Part shown: piece after piece, positions 25,130 through 33,751 of the stretch | How positions within the stretch are numbered: position 1 is the first letter of the stretch | How the letters are laid out: each line of letters starts with the position of its first letter | Assembly: GCA_020249465.1 (NCBI GenBank) | Contig: JADCFP010000048.1 | Coordinates: 1-64,000 of the forward strand | Source of the DNA: Roseomonas sp. | GTDB lineage: Bacteria > Pseudomonadota > Alphaproteobacteria > Acetobacterales > Acetobacteraceae | Reading direction: 5' to 3' | DNA: 64,000 nucleotides | Made by a program: the position numbers and the translations under genes | Notes under the pieces: model-generated | What the model saw: only the letters and a program-made list of their open reading frames with translations | The model's database searches: none | Told to the model about the DNA's origin: nothing

Positions 25130-26236
25130 ATGCGGCGCAGGATTTTTCTAGGCACAAGTGCGGCGGTGCTGGCTGGGGCAGCCCAGGCCCAGCATCACGG
25201 GCAGCACGGCGCGAATATTCCGGCGGATCAAATGTCTGCGCTGCGCGGGCCCAATCCCCAGGCGCTCACCCCTGAGCAATTGGCGCAGCGCGTGGTGACC
25301 AGCCCCGCGCCGGCCGGGCCGCCTGGGCGCTGGGTATCGCGCGCCCCTTTGCCACTGCCGCGCAGTGAAATGGCCTGGGCGACGGCCTGGGCCGGGAAGC
25401 TGCACGTCATCGGTGGCTATGCCCAAGGCCAGGTGGATAAGCCCTATCACCATGTCTATGACCCGGCGGCGGATCGCTGGCAGGAAGCGGCACCTTTGCC
25501 GCGTGGCGCCAATCATGTTGGCGTGGTGGCGGATGCCGGGCGGATTTATGCGTTGGGCGGCTTTACCGAACAGAACCGCGCTTCCGACACCAAGGCCTTT
25601 GTCTATGATGTGGCCGCGGATCGCTGGTCCGCCATTGCGCCCATGCCGCGGCCTCGTGGTGCCGGCGCTGTCGCGGCGGTGGGTGGCAAGATTTATCATA
25701 TTGGTGGCGCAACAGATCCTTCACCCGAACGCGCCAGCATTTCCTGGAATGAGGTTTATGATCCGCAGGCCGATAAATGGACTCTGCTGCGCCCGCTGCC
25801 AGCCGGGCGTGACCATGCGGGCGTGGTGGTCTGGGAAGGGCGTATTCACGTCGCCGGCGGGCGCTTCAACACGTTTGAAAACAATACCGGCCTGCATCAC
25901 GTCTATGATCCGGCAAGCGATACCTGGCGCCAGCGTGCGCCGATCCCGACACCGCGTTCCGGCCATGGCATGGCGGTGCTGCGCGGGCGCTTCTGGTGCA
26001 TGGGCGGCGAGGAACGGCTTTATGACGCGCAAAACCGCCCGATTGATCGCGTAATCGGCACGGTGGAATCCTATGACCCCGCCACTGATAGCTGGCAGCA
26101 CCACGCACCCATGCCAACACCGCGCCATGGTTTGGGCGCGGCGCTGATTGGGGATTGGATTTATGTCGCGGGCGGCGGGCCGATCGTCGGCGGCGGCATC
26201 CAGACCGCGGTGCATGAGGCTTTCACGCCGGGGTAA
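25130..26236 (+). CDS. Secreted kelch-repeat beta-propeller protein
   Basis: A 368-residue protein with signal peptide MRRRIFLGTSAAVLAGAAQA. About five or six kelch units follow from residue 80, each with a Gly-Gly pair and YDP...W: for example VIGGY...VYDPAADRWQEAAPLPR, ALGGF...YDVAADRWSAIAPMPR, HIGGA...VYDPQADKW, VAGGR...VYDPASDTW. The fold is a beta-propeller; some relatives are galactose-oxidase-like or N-acetylneuraminate epimerase-like, but catalytic residues cannot be assigned. It is followed 9 bp later by the convergent chrA. Confidence 0.88.
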   Translation: MRRRIFLGTSAAVLAGAAQAQHHGQHGANIPADQMSALRGPNPQALTPEQLAQRVVTSPAPAGPPGRWVSRAPLPLPRSEMAWATAWAGKLHVIGGYAQGQVDKPYHHVYDPAADRWQEAAPLPRGANHVGVVADAGRIYALGGFTEQNRASDTKAFVYDVAADRWSAIAPMPRPRGAGAVAAVGGKIYHIGGATDPSPERASISWNEVYDPQADKWTLLRPLPAGRDHAGVVVWEGRIHVAGGRFNTFENNTGLHHVYDPASDTWRQRAPIPTPRSGHGMAVLRGRFWCMGGEERLYDAQNRPIDRVIGTVESYDPATDSWQHHAPMPTPRHGLGAALIGDWIYVAGGGPIVGGGIQTAVHEAFTPG

Positions 26237-26245
26237 AGGATCGCC

Positions 26246-27577
26246 TCAAAACCCCGCGAATTTCAATACCAATCCTGCAATCGCGGTGAAGCCAAGGCTG
26301 CGTGCCAAGCCTTGCTTCATCGCGAAAAGCAGCACGGCGGCGAAGACCGCAAGCGCCAGCGCCGCCGGGTCAAGGCTGCTCAGCACCGGCAAATCAAGCC
26401 TGATTGGCCCGAAGCTGTTGACATGGACATCGCGGAAAATCACGCGCAACCCAAACCAGAGCGCGAGGTTGGCAATCACACCCACCACCGCCGCTGTTAC
26501 TGCCCCCAAGGCGCCCTTCAACCGTGGCGCGGCATGCAGTTTTTCAACAAAGGGCGCACCCAGGAAAATCCAGGCAAAGCAGGGCGCGAATGTGACCCAA
26601 AGCGTCAGCGCACTGCCCGCAACCCCACCCAACACACCATCGGCGCGATAACCCGCGAGGAAGCCCACAAATTGCAGCACCAGGATCAGCGGCCCGGGCG
26701 TGGTTTCCGCCAGCCCCAACCCCGCCAGCATTTCGGGCGCGGAGAGCCATTGGTAATGCTCCACCGCTTCCTGCGCGGCATAGGCAAGCACCGCATAGGC
26801 GCCACCAAAAGTCACCACCGCAAGCTTTGAGAAAAACCAGGCTATATCCCCATAAACGCCCGATCCCAGCAGCAGCACCACAGGCCAGAGCCAGAGCGCG
26901 AGTGCAATCAGCCCCGCGCGCCGCGCGGCACCGGCCATGCGTGCTGGGCGGTCCGGGTCAGCCGCGATGGCGGCATCCAACAGCGCTGGTGGGCCATCCT
27001 TCGCCGCACCATGGCCTGCGCCGGCAAAGGCAGCCGGCAGCGCAAAACCAATCGCGAGCGCACCCAGCACCACCAGCGGAAAGGGCACATTGAACAGCGC
27101 GAGTGCGGCAAAGGCTGCGATGGCAAGCGCGACAGGCACCGGCCCCTTCAGCGCGCGTTTCGCCACCTTGATCAGCGCTTCCACGACCAGCACCAGCACC
27201 GCGCATTTCAAGCCAAAGAATAGCGCGGCCACAATCGGCACATCGCCCAAGGTTGCATAGATGATGGACAGCGAAAGCATTACCGCCGCACCAGGCAGGA
27301 TGAACAGCAAGCCCGCCGCCAAGCCACCCCGCACGCCATGCATCAGCCAGCCGAGATAGGTCGCCAATTGCTGCGCCTCCGGCCCTGGCAGCAGCATGCA
27401 GAAATTCAGCGCGTGCAGAAACCGCGCATCGGACACCCAATGGCGCTGTTCCACCACTTCGCGATGCATCACCGCAATCTGTGCAGCCGGCCCGCCGAAG
27501 GACAGCAACCCGATGCGTAGCCACACGCGCAGCGCTTCGGCAAAGCTCGGAAAGGCGGGAGAAGAGGTCTGGTTCAT
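26246..27577 (-). CDS. chrA: Chromate transporter ChrA
   Basis: A 443-residue CHR-family efflux protein with two homologous halves. The N-terminal half has LRIGLLSFGGPAAQIAVMHREVVEQRHWVSDARFLHALNFCMLLPGPEAQQL and the C-terminal half repeats KLAVVTFGGAYAVLAYAAQEAVEHYQWLSAPEMLAGLGLAETTPGPL, both CHR signatures. About ten membrane segments are visible. It exports chromate (and perhaps sulfate) from the cytoplasm. Its start overlaps the stop of the upstream ChrB-like gene by 4 bp. Confidence 0.94.
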   Translation of the reverse strand: MNQTSSPAFPSFAEALRVWLRIGLLSFGGPAAQIAVMHREVVEQRHWVSDARFLHALNFCMLLPGPEAQQLATYLGWLMHGVRGGLAAGLLFILPGAAVMLSLSIIYATLGDVPIVAALFFGLKCAVLVLVVEALIKVAKRALKGPVPVALAIAAFAALALFNVPFPLVVLGALAIGFALPAAFAGAGHGAAKDGPPALLDAAIAADPDRPARMAGAARRAGLIALALWLWPVVLLLGSGVYGDIAWFFSKLAVVTFGGAYAVLAYAAQEAVEHYQWLSAPEMLAGLGLAETTPGPLILVLQFVGFLAGYRADGVLGGVAGSALTLWVTFAPCFAWIFLGAPFVEKLHAAPRLKGALGAVTAAVVGVIANLALWFGLRVIFRDVHVNSFGPIRLDLPVLSSLDPAALALAVFAAVLLFAMKQGLARSLGFTAIAGLVLKFAGF

Positions 27578-28389
27578 GGGGTCCTCGGTCCGGGCCAGTT
27601 ATGGGACTCTTCTACCGCATCTCGCGCCCAACGATAAAAGGCATCGTAAAGCGCCATGCCGGCGTCCAATTGTTTCAAATCATCGCGATACATGCGTGAC
27701 AAACCAAGCGATGCGGCAAGCAAGCCCGCCGCTTCGGGTGCCAGGTCCATGCGGGCGGTATCGGCGGCGCGAATGATCTCTGCCAGGCGATCCAGCGCCG
27801 CGCTGTGTAACCCAAACTCGTCCAGCATGACGTCGAAGGTACAAAGGGGCCCTCGATGGGACCAGAATACGCCTTCAATATCGAAGGGCGTCGCGCCAAA
27901 GCGATCCGCCACGGCGGCCACTTCAGATGCCGCGACAAATAGGAAAACAGCGCCAGGATCAATGAAGCGGCGAATAAGCCAGGGACAGGCGATACGATCC
28001 ACCTTGGGGCGCGCCCGCGTGACCCAAAGCGTATGGCCTTGCGCAAGGCGGACCGGCACATGCTCAGGCTTCATCAGAGGCAATTGCGCCGCCGCCCAGC
28101 CCTCAAACCCGCCCTCAAGCGTTTCGGCCGAGATTCGCTTATGGCGCAGCCAAGCGGCCACACCCTCGCTCAGTTTCAGGCCTCGCTGGCAAACCACAAC
28201 GACATCCTGCCCGGCGAAGTCGCCAGCCCATTCGGCGACCTTGCGGAAATCGCGCGCCACTGACCCGGGCAGGGTGCGAGGATCGGCGGCGATATCCTCG
28301 GCAATCCGTACATCAAGAATGACAGGCGCATCAGGCAAGCCAATGCGCCGGGCCAGTTGCAAACCGGTTATAGTGGTGGGAGACGGCAT
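27574..28389 (-). CDS. chrB: Rhodanese-ChrB fusion, chromate resistance protein
   Basis: A 271-residue fusion. Residues 1-105 form a rhodanese domain (VILDVR near residue 23 and an active-site loop CQRGLK starting at about Cys67) and residues 118-265 are the ChrB C-terminal domain (TLWVTRARPKVDRIACPWLIRRFIDPGAVFLFV). The classic ChrB N-terminal DNA-binding part is absent, so this form is probably not a repressor; the rhodanese may handle sulfur or oxyanions. It is translationally coupled to chrA. A hairpin overlaps its ribosome-binding site. Confidence 0.88.
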   Translation of the reverse strand: MPSPTTITGLQLARRIGLPDAPVILDVRIAEDIAADPRTLPGSVARDFRKVAEWAGDFAGQDVVVVCQRGLKLSEGVAAWLRHKRISAETLEGGFEGWAAAQLPLMKPEHVPVRLAQGHTLWVTRARPKVDRIACPWLIRRFIDPGAVFLFVAASEVAAVADRFGATPFDIEGVFWSHRGPLCTFDVMLDEFGLHSAALDRLAEIIRAADTARMDLAPEAAGLLAASLGLSRMYRDDLKQLDAGMALYDAFYRWARDAVEESHNWPGPRTP

Positions 28390-28393
28390 GATT

Positions 28394-28423
28394 GCGTCCT
28401 CTCCAAACAGGAGTATGGGACGC
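28394..28423 (-). promoter_or_regulatory. Hairpin that can cover the chrB ribosome-binding site
   Basis: On the minus strand GCGTCC pairs with GGACGC and, inside it, CTCC pairs with GGAG around a TGTTT loop, giving 10 base pairs with an unequal internal bulge (4 versus 1 nt). The 3' arm contains GGAGAGGA, which is the ribosome-binding site of chrB and lies 8 bases from its ATG. In RNA this would hide the site. The same bases could alternatively act as a DNA operator. Confidence 0.5.
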
Positions 28424-28512
28424 GATGCTTGGACCTAAGCCTCACGGGGCGATCGCGACTTGCCCCTTAAACTCAGGCTAAGGCGACGCTCCAATGGAAG
28501 TCAAGAGCGGCG

Positions 28513-30252
28513 TTACTCCGCCGCCACAGGGGTGAGCAGGCTTTCGCCTGGCTTCAAGCGCGTGAAGGCAACCTTTTGCCATTCCAGAACAACGCGATCA
28601 TGGTCCAGCCGCACGGATGTCGCTGCAAGCCCTGCCCGGTCGTCGCGCGTTTCCGGAAAATCCTCGCGCCAATGCGCGCCGCGCGATTCCTCGCGCGCCT
28701 GAGACGCCACCACAATTGCGCGGCTGACCAACAGCAGTGATTTCAGATTGAGCCAATCATGCCAGGTCAGGTTGAAGGCGCGGTTGGCGCCATCAACGCC
28801 GGAAGCATCAAGCTCAGCCTCCAAGGCATCCAGGGCGCTGGTTGCGTCAGCAAGCCCTACGGCGTCGCGCAGAATGCCGGCCTTGTCCCACATCATTTCC
28901 TGCAAGGCGTCACGCAGCGGCGAAAGATTGCACGCCGGTCGCGCGAAAGGCGCTTCAAGCGCAGCGATGGCGGCATCAAGTGCTGTCGCATCGGGTTCGA
29001 CCAAAGCCCCTTCGCGCGGCACCCAGGCCGCCATGGTATCGCCAGCAATGCCGCCGAATACAGTGGAATTCGCAACCCCATTGCCGCCAAGGCGATTGGC
29101 GCCATGCACGCCGCCCGTATCCTCACCGGCGGCGAAAAGCCCGGGCAATGCAGTGCTGCCATCCGGGCGGAACACTAGGCCGCCCATCATGTAATGCGCG
29201 GTCGGCACCACCGGCACGCGGCCACCGGCCAGGTCAAAGCCCATATCGGCGCAGCGTTCCACCATGCCCTTGAATTCGCGCCGCACGCGATCCGGGCCAA
29301 GATGCCCCATTTCAATCCAAAGCCCGCCGGCATCATTCACATTACCGGCCAGGATTTCGCGCTGCATGGACCGGCTGACGATATCGCGCGTCGCACGCTC
29401 GGCGCGCTTATCGTATTTCGCCATGAAGCGCTTGCCATCACCGCCCAGCAGATAGCCGCCCGCGCCGCGTAAGCCTTCTTCAATGATCGTGCCTGTCATG
29501 CGCGCGCCCGGCCCCGCCAGCACGCCGGTCGGGTGGAATTGCACCATTTCCATATCGCGCAAAGGCAAGCCGGCGCGCAGCGCCATCGCCATGCCATCGC
29601 AGGATTTATCGCCTGATGGCGTGTGGTATTTATACATGGTGGGCCCGCCACCGGTGCCGAGCATCACGGCCTTCGCCTGCACAAACACCAAACCGCCCGA
29701 GCGCATATCAATCAGCAGCACGCCCGAAAGCTGCGCGCCATCCGCGCTTGGGATCAGCGCCACCGCGCGATGTTCTTCCAGGCGTTGAATACCGCGCGCC
29801 CAAACCTGTTCCGCCAGGCGATTGACAATCTCAATCCCGGTCAAATCACCCTTATGCACGGTCCGATCAAAAGTCTGCCCGGCAAAGGCCTTTTGGTGAA
29901 TAGTGCCATCGGCGTTGCGATCGAAAAAACAGCCCCAGCGATTTTCCAATTCGCGGATGCGGCGCTGCGCGCCTACCACCAGCGTCCAGGCCAAATCCTG
30001 GTCATTCAGCCATTTGCCGCCATCAAGCGTATCCATGAAATGACGCTCGGCGGAATCACCCTCGGCAATCGCAACATTATAGCCGCCTTGGACCATGCGC
30101 GTGCAGCCGCATTTGCCAAGCAGGCCCTTCACCGCAATGGTGACTTCCAGCGCGGGATTGCCAGCCTTGGCGTGCAATGCCGCGAGCAAGCCCGCACCGC
30201 CCGCACCCAGCACCAGAATATCCGCACTCCGCCGTGTGATTTGGGTGGGCAT
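28513..30252 (-). CDS. Succinate dehydrogenase/fumarate reductase-like flavoprotein
   Basis: A 579-residue FAD protein. The Rossmann motif is DILVLGAGGAGLLAALHA; HPTG (MVQFHPTG), the active-site Arg (RDIVSR), HYMMGG and ANRLGGN match the dicarboxylate site of SdhA/FrdA. At the covalent-flavin His position Cys50 is found (GCTRMVQGG), so the flavin is probably held non-covalently, as in L-aspartate oxidase or soluble fumarate reductases. Its ATG overlaps the stop of the upstream fumarase beta gene by 1 bp (TGATG). Fe-S and anchor subunits are encoded in the same operon, so a membrane complex is likely. Confidence 0.88.
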   Translation of the reverse strand: MPTQITRRSADILVLGAGGAGLLAALHAKAGNPALEVTIAVKGLLGKCGCTRMVQGGYNVAIAEGDSAERHFMDTLDGGKWLNDQDLAWTLVVGAQRRIRELENRWGCFFDRNADGTIHQKAFAGQTFDRTVHKGDLTGIEIVNRLAEQVWARGIQRLEEHRAVALIPSADGAQLSGVLLIDMRSGGLVFVQAKAVMLGTGGGPTMYKYHTPSGDKSCDGMAMALRAGLPLRDMEMVQFHPTGVLAGPGARMTGTIIEEGLRGAGGYLLGGDGKRFMAKYDKRAERATRDIVSRSMQREILAGNVNDAGGLWIEMGHLGPDRVRREFKGMVERCADMGFDLAGGRVPVVPTAHYMMGGLVFRPDGSTALPGLFAAGEDTGGVHGANRLGGNGVANSTVFGGIAGDTMAAWVPREGALVEPDATALDAAIAALEAPFARPACNLSPLRDALQEMMWDKAGILRDAVGLADATSALDALEAELDASGVDGANRAFNLTWHDWLNLKSLLLVSRAIVVASQAREESRGAHWREDFPETRDDRAGLAATSVRLDHDRVVLEWQKVAFTRLKPGESLLTPVAAE

Positions 30253-30860
30253 CACGCTGCCCCCAATTTTTCAAGCACGGCCTGGCGGCGGCGCGCCGCT
30301 TCATCATTCACCTTGGCGAAAAGACTGCCGCCATGGCTATCCATCGCCACCAGCAGCGGCCCAAAACCCCTGATGCGGAATTTGTAGAGGCTTTCAGGAT
30401 TGAGATCATCCATATCCACATCCTCCACCGCTTCGATCCAGGTGGTCTCCAGGGCCGCCGCACCGCCCACCACGGCCAGATAGGCGCCGCCCAAATCGCG
30501 AAAGGCTGCAAGCGATCCATCACGCAAGCCGCCCTTGCCGATGATGATCCGCACCCCTTCGCGTTCCATCAGCGGGCGGGTGAAGCGTTCCATGCGGTCT
30601 GATGTGGTGGTGCCAACGCACACCGCCTCATACCCCGAATGATTATTGCCAACGCGTTCCACCTTGCGCAGATTGGGCGCGGTATGGATCACGGCATGGC
30701 CTTGCAGATTGAATTTCGTGCGCCGGCCATGATCGAACATATGGATCTGCGTCGCATCCCGAATGCCATAGAGCGTTTCCTCAAGCGTCACCGTATCGCC
30801 CACGCGGAGCGCGCGCACTTGGGCTTCGGTGATCGGCATGGGCAGGATGTGATGCGTCAT
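30252..30860 (-). CDS. Class I fumarase/L-tartrate dehydratase beta subunit
   Basis: A 202-residue swivel subunit of the two-subunit fumarate hydratase/tartrate dehydratase family (FumA C-terminal half, TtdB). RALRVGDTVTLEETLYGIRDATQIHMF, GHAVIHTAPNL, VCVGTTTSDRM, IIIGKGGL and RIRGFGPLLVAMDSHG are typical. It works with the Fe-S alpha subunit encoded 500 bp upstream, but here an acetyltransferase gene separates them. It overlaps that gene by 4 bp and the flavoprotein gene by 1 bp. Fumarate, tartrate or mesaconate could be the substrate. Confidence 0.9.
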   Translation of the reverse strand: MTHHILPMPITEAQVRALRVGDTVTLEETLYGIRDATQIHMFDHGRRTKFNLQGHAVIHTAPNLRKVERVGNNHSGYEAVCVGTTTSDRMERFTRPLMEREGVRIIIGKGGLRDGSLAAFRDLGGAYLAVVGGAAALETTWIEAVEDVDMDDLNPESLYKFRIRGFGPLLVAMDSHGGSLFAKVNDEAARRRQAVLEKLGAA

Positions 30861-31372
30861 GTCTCTTCCTCTGGGACTGGCCAGCGCCCTTGGGCGGCTT
30901 CGGCCAAAGCCTCATCCTCCAGGCGATAGGAAAGCCGCGCTGCTGGCGCGGTGCCAAGCTTGGCATAAAAGGCGCGGGCACGCAGGTTTTCCTCAGCCGT
31001 GCCCCATTCCACGCGGCTATAGCCGCCCGTGACGGCAAAGCGCATCGCGCCGCGCATCAGCGCACGCGCAGCACGTGTGCCGCGATGTGCTTCCATCACG
31101 AAAATATCGCGCAGCAATAGCCCCCAGGTGAAATCCCGCGCCGGGAAAAAACCGGAAAGCGCCACAAGCCCTGCCGGTTCATCCCCCGCGCGCCCGATCA
31201 GGCAAAAGGGGCCCGCGCGATTGGCGGGTGAGGTCAGCGCCTCTGCCGCCGCAACAAGGCGTGTATGGCCCAAAACCTCATCATAATAGGCGCCCATTTC
31301 CGCCAGCACGCGCATCAGCGCGGGCCGATCCGCTGCCCCCGCCAAGGTCACGGCGATGCTGGCGGAAGACAT
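30857..31372 (-). CDS. GNAT-family N-acetyltransferase
   Basis: A 171-residue acetyltransferase fold: the acetyl-CoA site is LLRDIFVMEAHRGTRAARALMRGAMRFA (beta4-alpha3), followed by VEWGTAEENLRARAFYAKLG, the usual beta5 and helix. The substrate is unknown. It lies between the two halves of a fumarase/tartrate dehydratase, 3 bp after the alpha subunit and overlapping the beta subunit by 4 bp, so it is an integral operon member. Confidence 0.85.
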   Translation of the reverse strand: MSSASIAVTLAGAADRPALMRVLAEMGAYYDEVLGHTRLVAAAEALTSPANRAGPFCLIGRAGDEPAGLVALSGFFPARDFTWGLLLRDIFVMEAHRGTRAARALMRGAMRFAVTGGYSRVEWGTAEENLRARAFYAKLGTAPAARLSYRLEDEALAEAAQGRWPVPEEET

Positions 31373-31375
31373 GGT

Positions 31376-32284
31376 TCAAAAACCTATGCTGATGCCGGCG
31401 GGCGTGAAGGTTGCACTCGCGCGGCGCGCGCTATGGCATTGGATATTCACCGCCACGGGATTCATGGTGATGTGCGTTGCCGCGGTTTCCACATGTACGG
31501 CGAAGGAAGTGCTATCACCACCCAAGCCTTGCGGGCCAATGCCAAGCGCATTCACCGCTTCGGAAAGTTCTGCTTCCAGCTTCGCCCCTTCCGCATCGCT
31601 GCAGCGCGACCCAAGCGGGCGCGTCGCCGCAATCTTCGCCAAATGCATGCAAAGATCGGAGGTGCCACCAACACCAACACCCACAATCGTCGGTGGGCAG
31701 ACCTTGCCGCCGGCCTGGATCACGCGGTCCACGACAAAGCGCTTCACGGCGGCAAGCCCATCGGCTGGGATCAGCATTTGCAGGAAGGACCCGTTTTCTG
31801 AGCCCGATCCCTTCGGGATCATCTCCAACCGCACTTCGCGATCCGCATCGGTGAAATCAATATTGATGACCGGTACACGTTCCCCGCAGGAGGTGTGTTC
31901 GTTCTTCCGCGTAATCGGATGCACCACGGAAGACCGCAGCGGGTGTTCGCGCGTGGCGCGCGCCGTGCCGCGCGCAATGGCTTCCTTCAGCGCAAAGCCA
32001 TCCACCGCGACATTGCGCCCGATCAGCAGGTTGAAGATCGGGATGCCGGTATCCTGGCAGAGCAGATTATCCATCCGTTCCGCCACGCCGATATTCTCAA
32101 TCATGGTGGCCAAAATGGTCTTGGCGGTGGCATCGGTCTCGGTAGCATCCAGCCGCGTGAAGCCGGCCTTGATGTCATCGGGCAGGATTTTGCAGGCGCG
32201 GATATAAAGCAGCTTGGCCGCTTCCTCGATCGCCTCCGGCGTTACAACCAATGGCGCGATTTCGGTCTTGGACATCAGGCTCAT
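31376..32284 (-). CDS. Class I fumarase/L-tartrate dehydratase alpha (Fe-S) subunit
   Basis: A 302-residue catalytic subunit. Three cluster-binding Cys are in LCQDTGIPIF, SDLCMHLAKIA and NIQCHSARRA, fitting the [4Fe-4S] hydro-lyase that hydrates fumarate or dehydrates tartrate. NEHTSCGERVPVINIDF and GSGSENGSFLQML line the site. Start at 32284 follows AAAGGGGA. Substrate cannot be separated between fumarate and L-tartrate by sequence alone; the SDH-like complex in the operon favours fumarate/succinate chemistry. Confidence 0.9.
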   Translation of the reverse strand: MSLMSKTEIAPLVVTPEAIEEAAKLLYIRACKILPDDIKAGFTRLDATETDATAKTILATMIENIGVAERMDNLLCQDTGIPIFNLLIGRNVAVDGFALKEAIARGTARATREHPLRSSVVHPITRKNEHTSCGERVPVINIDFTDADREVRLEMIPKGSGSENGSFLQMLIPADGLAAVKRFVVDRVIQAGGKVCPPTIVGVGVGGTSDLCMHLAKIAATRPLGSRCSDAEGAKLEAELSEAVNALGIGPQGLGGDSTSFAVHVETAATHITMNPVAVNIQCHSARRASATFTPAGISIGF

Positions 32285-32341
32285 GCAACCATCCCCTTTT
32301 CCGCCCAAGTTTCCCACAAGCGCCGGTAGGATGAAAGCGTT

Positions 32342-33073
32342 TCAAAGCACGAGCGAAAGGCCCGAAAGGAATAACAGCCCGAGCAAGACCAGCCGGAACC
32401 CCTCGGCCGGGATAACGCGATAGGCGCGCAGGCCAAGAAAGGTGCCAAGGGCAAGCGCGGGCAGGGCGATCAACAGCGTCTTACCGGTCTCCAGGGTGAA
32501 AAACCCGGCATAGGCAAGCCCGGCTGCGGCGATGATCTGCATCACCACAATGAAAGGCTGGAAAATCGCGCGAGCCTCGTCCTTGCGGAGCCCCTTCACA
32601 TCCGTCCACATGGAAGGCAGCGCGCCGGAAAACCCGCCAATACCGCCCAAGGCGCCCGCGAAAAACCCGACAACCGCATCGGCGCGCTGGCCGGCCGCCA
32701 GTTTGGGCGGTGCCAGGCGCAGCGCAATCCGCGCCAGCATGAAGCCGGCATAGCCCACCAATAAAATGCCGATGCCGGCCACAATCACGCGCGCTTCCAC
32801 CACACTCAGCGCCCAAACGCCAAAAGGCGTGCCCAAGGCTCCGGCAAAAACATAGGGCTTCAGCACCGGCCATCGGATGGCGGGCCACACCACGCGCAAG
32901 GTCACGCTTTGGATCAGGAGTGATCCCAGCACCAGAACTGGCGCGATCTCCTGCGGGGTCACCCAGTGATACAGGATACCCGCCGCCACCAGGTTGAAGG
33001 CAAAGCCCGCAAGGCCCGAGCAGAAGGCCGCGATGAAGCAACCGCCCAGCAGCGCCAGAAGATCAAAAGACAT
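32342..33073 (-). CDS. TSUP/TauE-SafE family permease
   Basis: A 243-residue integral membrane protein with about seven or eight segments, including the family motifs GCFIAAFCSGLAGFAFNLVAAG and GALGGIGGFSGALPSMWTDVKGLRKDEARA. TSUP proteins move sulfite, sulfoacetate or other organic anions. The ATG at 33073 is chosen since it removes a charged leader; it overlaps the upstream anchor gene by 11 bp, so it belongs to the operon. It may import or export a substrate of the SDH-like complex, but that is inference. Confidence 0.88.
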   Translation of the reverse strand: MSFDLLALLGGCFIAAFCSGLAGFAFNLVAAGILYHWVTPQEIAPVLVLGSLLIQSVTLRVVWPAIRWPVLKPYVFAGALGTPFGVWALSVVEARVIVAGIGILLVGYAGFMLARIALRLAPPKLAAGQRADAVVGFFAGALGGIGGFSGALPSMWTDVKGLRKDEARAIFQPFIVVMQIIAAAGLAYAGFFTLETGKTLLIALPALALGTFLGLRAYRVIPAEGFRLVLLGLLFLSGLSLVL

Positions 33074-33404
33074 TGAACAGGAAAACCAATCCCACCAGCA
33101 GGGCAAGCCCGAAGGATGCCGCGACCAGATCCTTCTGCGCCCGCCCCCAGCCCAGAAACTCCAGCGCCATGACGCGTAAACCACCTGCCAGATGCGCGGC
33201 CAGCAGGATGACCAGCGCGGTTTCGGCCGCCTTCACCAAAGGGTTTTCTGTCCAGCGCAAAAACCCATCCAGCCGCGCTTCCCCCTGAATGGCGCTGCCG
33301 AGCGCCCAGAAATGCAGCGGCAAAAACAACGCCAGCAACAGGCCAGAAACCCGGTGCACGGCAAAGCCGATCCAGCTTGGGTGGGAACGCGCGCGGAAAT
33401 CCAT
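33063..33404 (-). CDS. SdhC/SdhD-like membrane anchor (cytochrome b subunit)
   Basis: A 113-residue protein with three predicted membrane helices. HRVSGLLLALFLPLHFWALGSA contains the HRxSG quinone-site motif and a possible heme-ligand His, as in SdhC/FrdC. It overlaps the upstream anchor gene by 1 bp (33404) and the TSUP gene by 11 bp. It anchors the flavoprotein and Fe-S subunits to the membrane. Confidence 0.85.
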   Translation of the reverse strand: MDFRARSHPSWIGFAVHRVSGLLLALFLPLHFWALGSAIQGEARLDGFLRWTENPLVKAAETALVILLAAHLAGGLRVMALEFLGWGRAQKDLVAASFGLALLVGLVFLFNVF

Positions 33405-33751
33405 CAGCTATAAAGCCCGAAGGCGGCACGGATACCAAAAGCCGCTGTCAGCAGCCCAAGCCCAAGCCAGCAGAAATCAAGGCCCCGCCCGCGCCAGCCA
33501 AGGGTTTCGCCCGCGATATTGCGCAGCCCAATCGCGCCATGCAGCCCTGCCGCCAGCGCAAACAGCACATAAAAGATCAGCCAAGCCTCTGAGCCCTGGG
33601 TGCGCGCCAGAATCTCCCGCGCCGAAAGCCCGCCGCGCACGGCGGTGATGATCGTGATCAGATGCACCAGCACCGCAAGCGCCAGGATCATGGCAGTGAT
33701 GCGCTGCACCACCCAAAGATGCGCCTGCCCGCGCGCAGCCCTGTCAGCCAT
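33404..33751 (-). CDS. SdhC/SdhD-like second membrane anchor
   Basis: A 115-residue three-helix protein. WVVQRITAMILALAVLVHLI has the QRxTA motif and His expected for heme b or quinone contact, and LFALAAGLHGAIGLRNIAGE contributes another His. The ATG at 33751 is used; a TTG 15 bp further upstream after GGGAGAG is an alternative start. It follows the Fe-S subunit with an 8-bp overlap and precedes the other anchor. Confidence 0.85.
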   Translation of the reverse strand: MADRAARGQAHLWVVQRITAMILALAVLVHLITIITAVRGGLSAREILARTQGSEAWLIFYVLFALAAGLHGAIGLRNIAGETLGWRGRGLDFCWLGLGLLTAAFGIRAAFGLYS

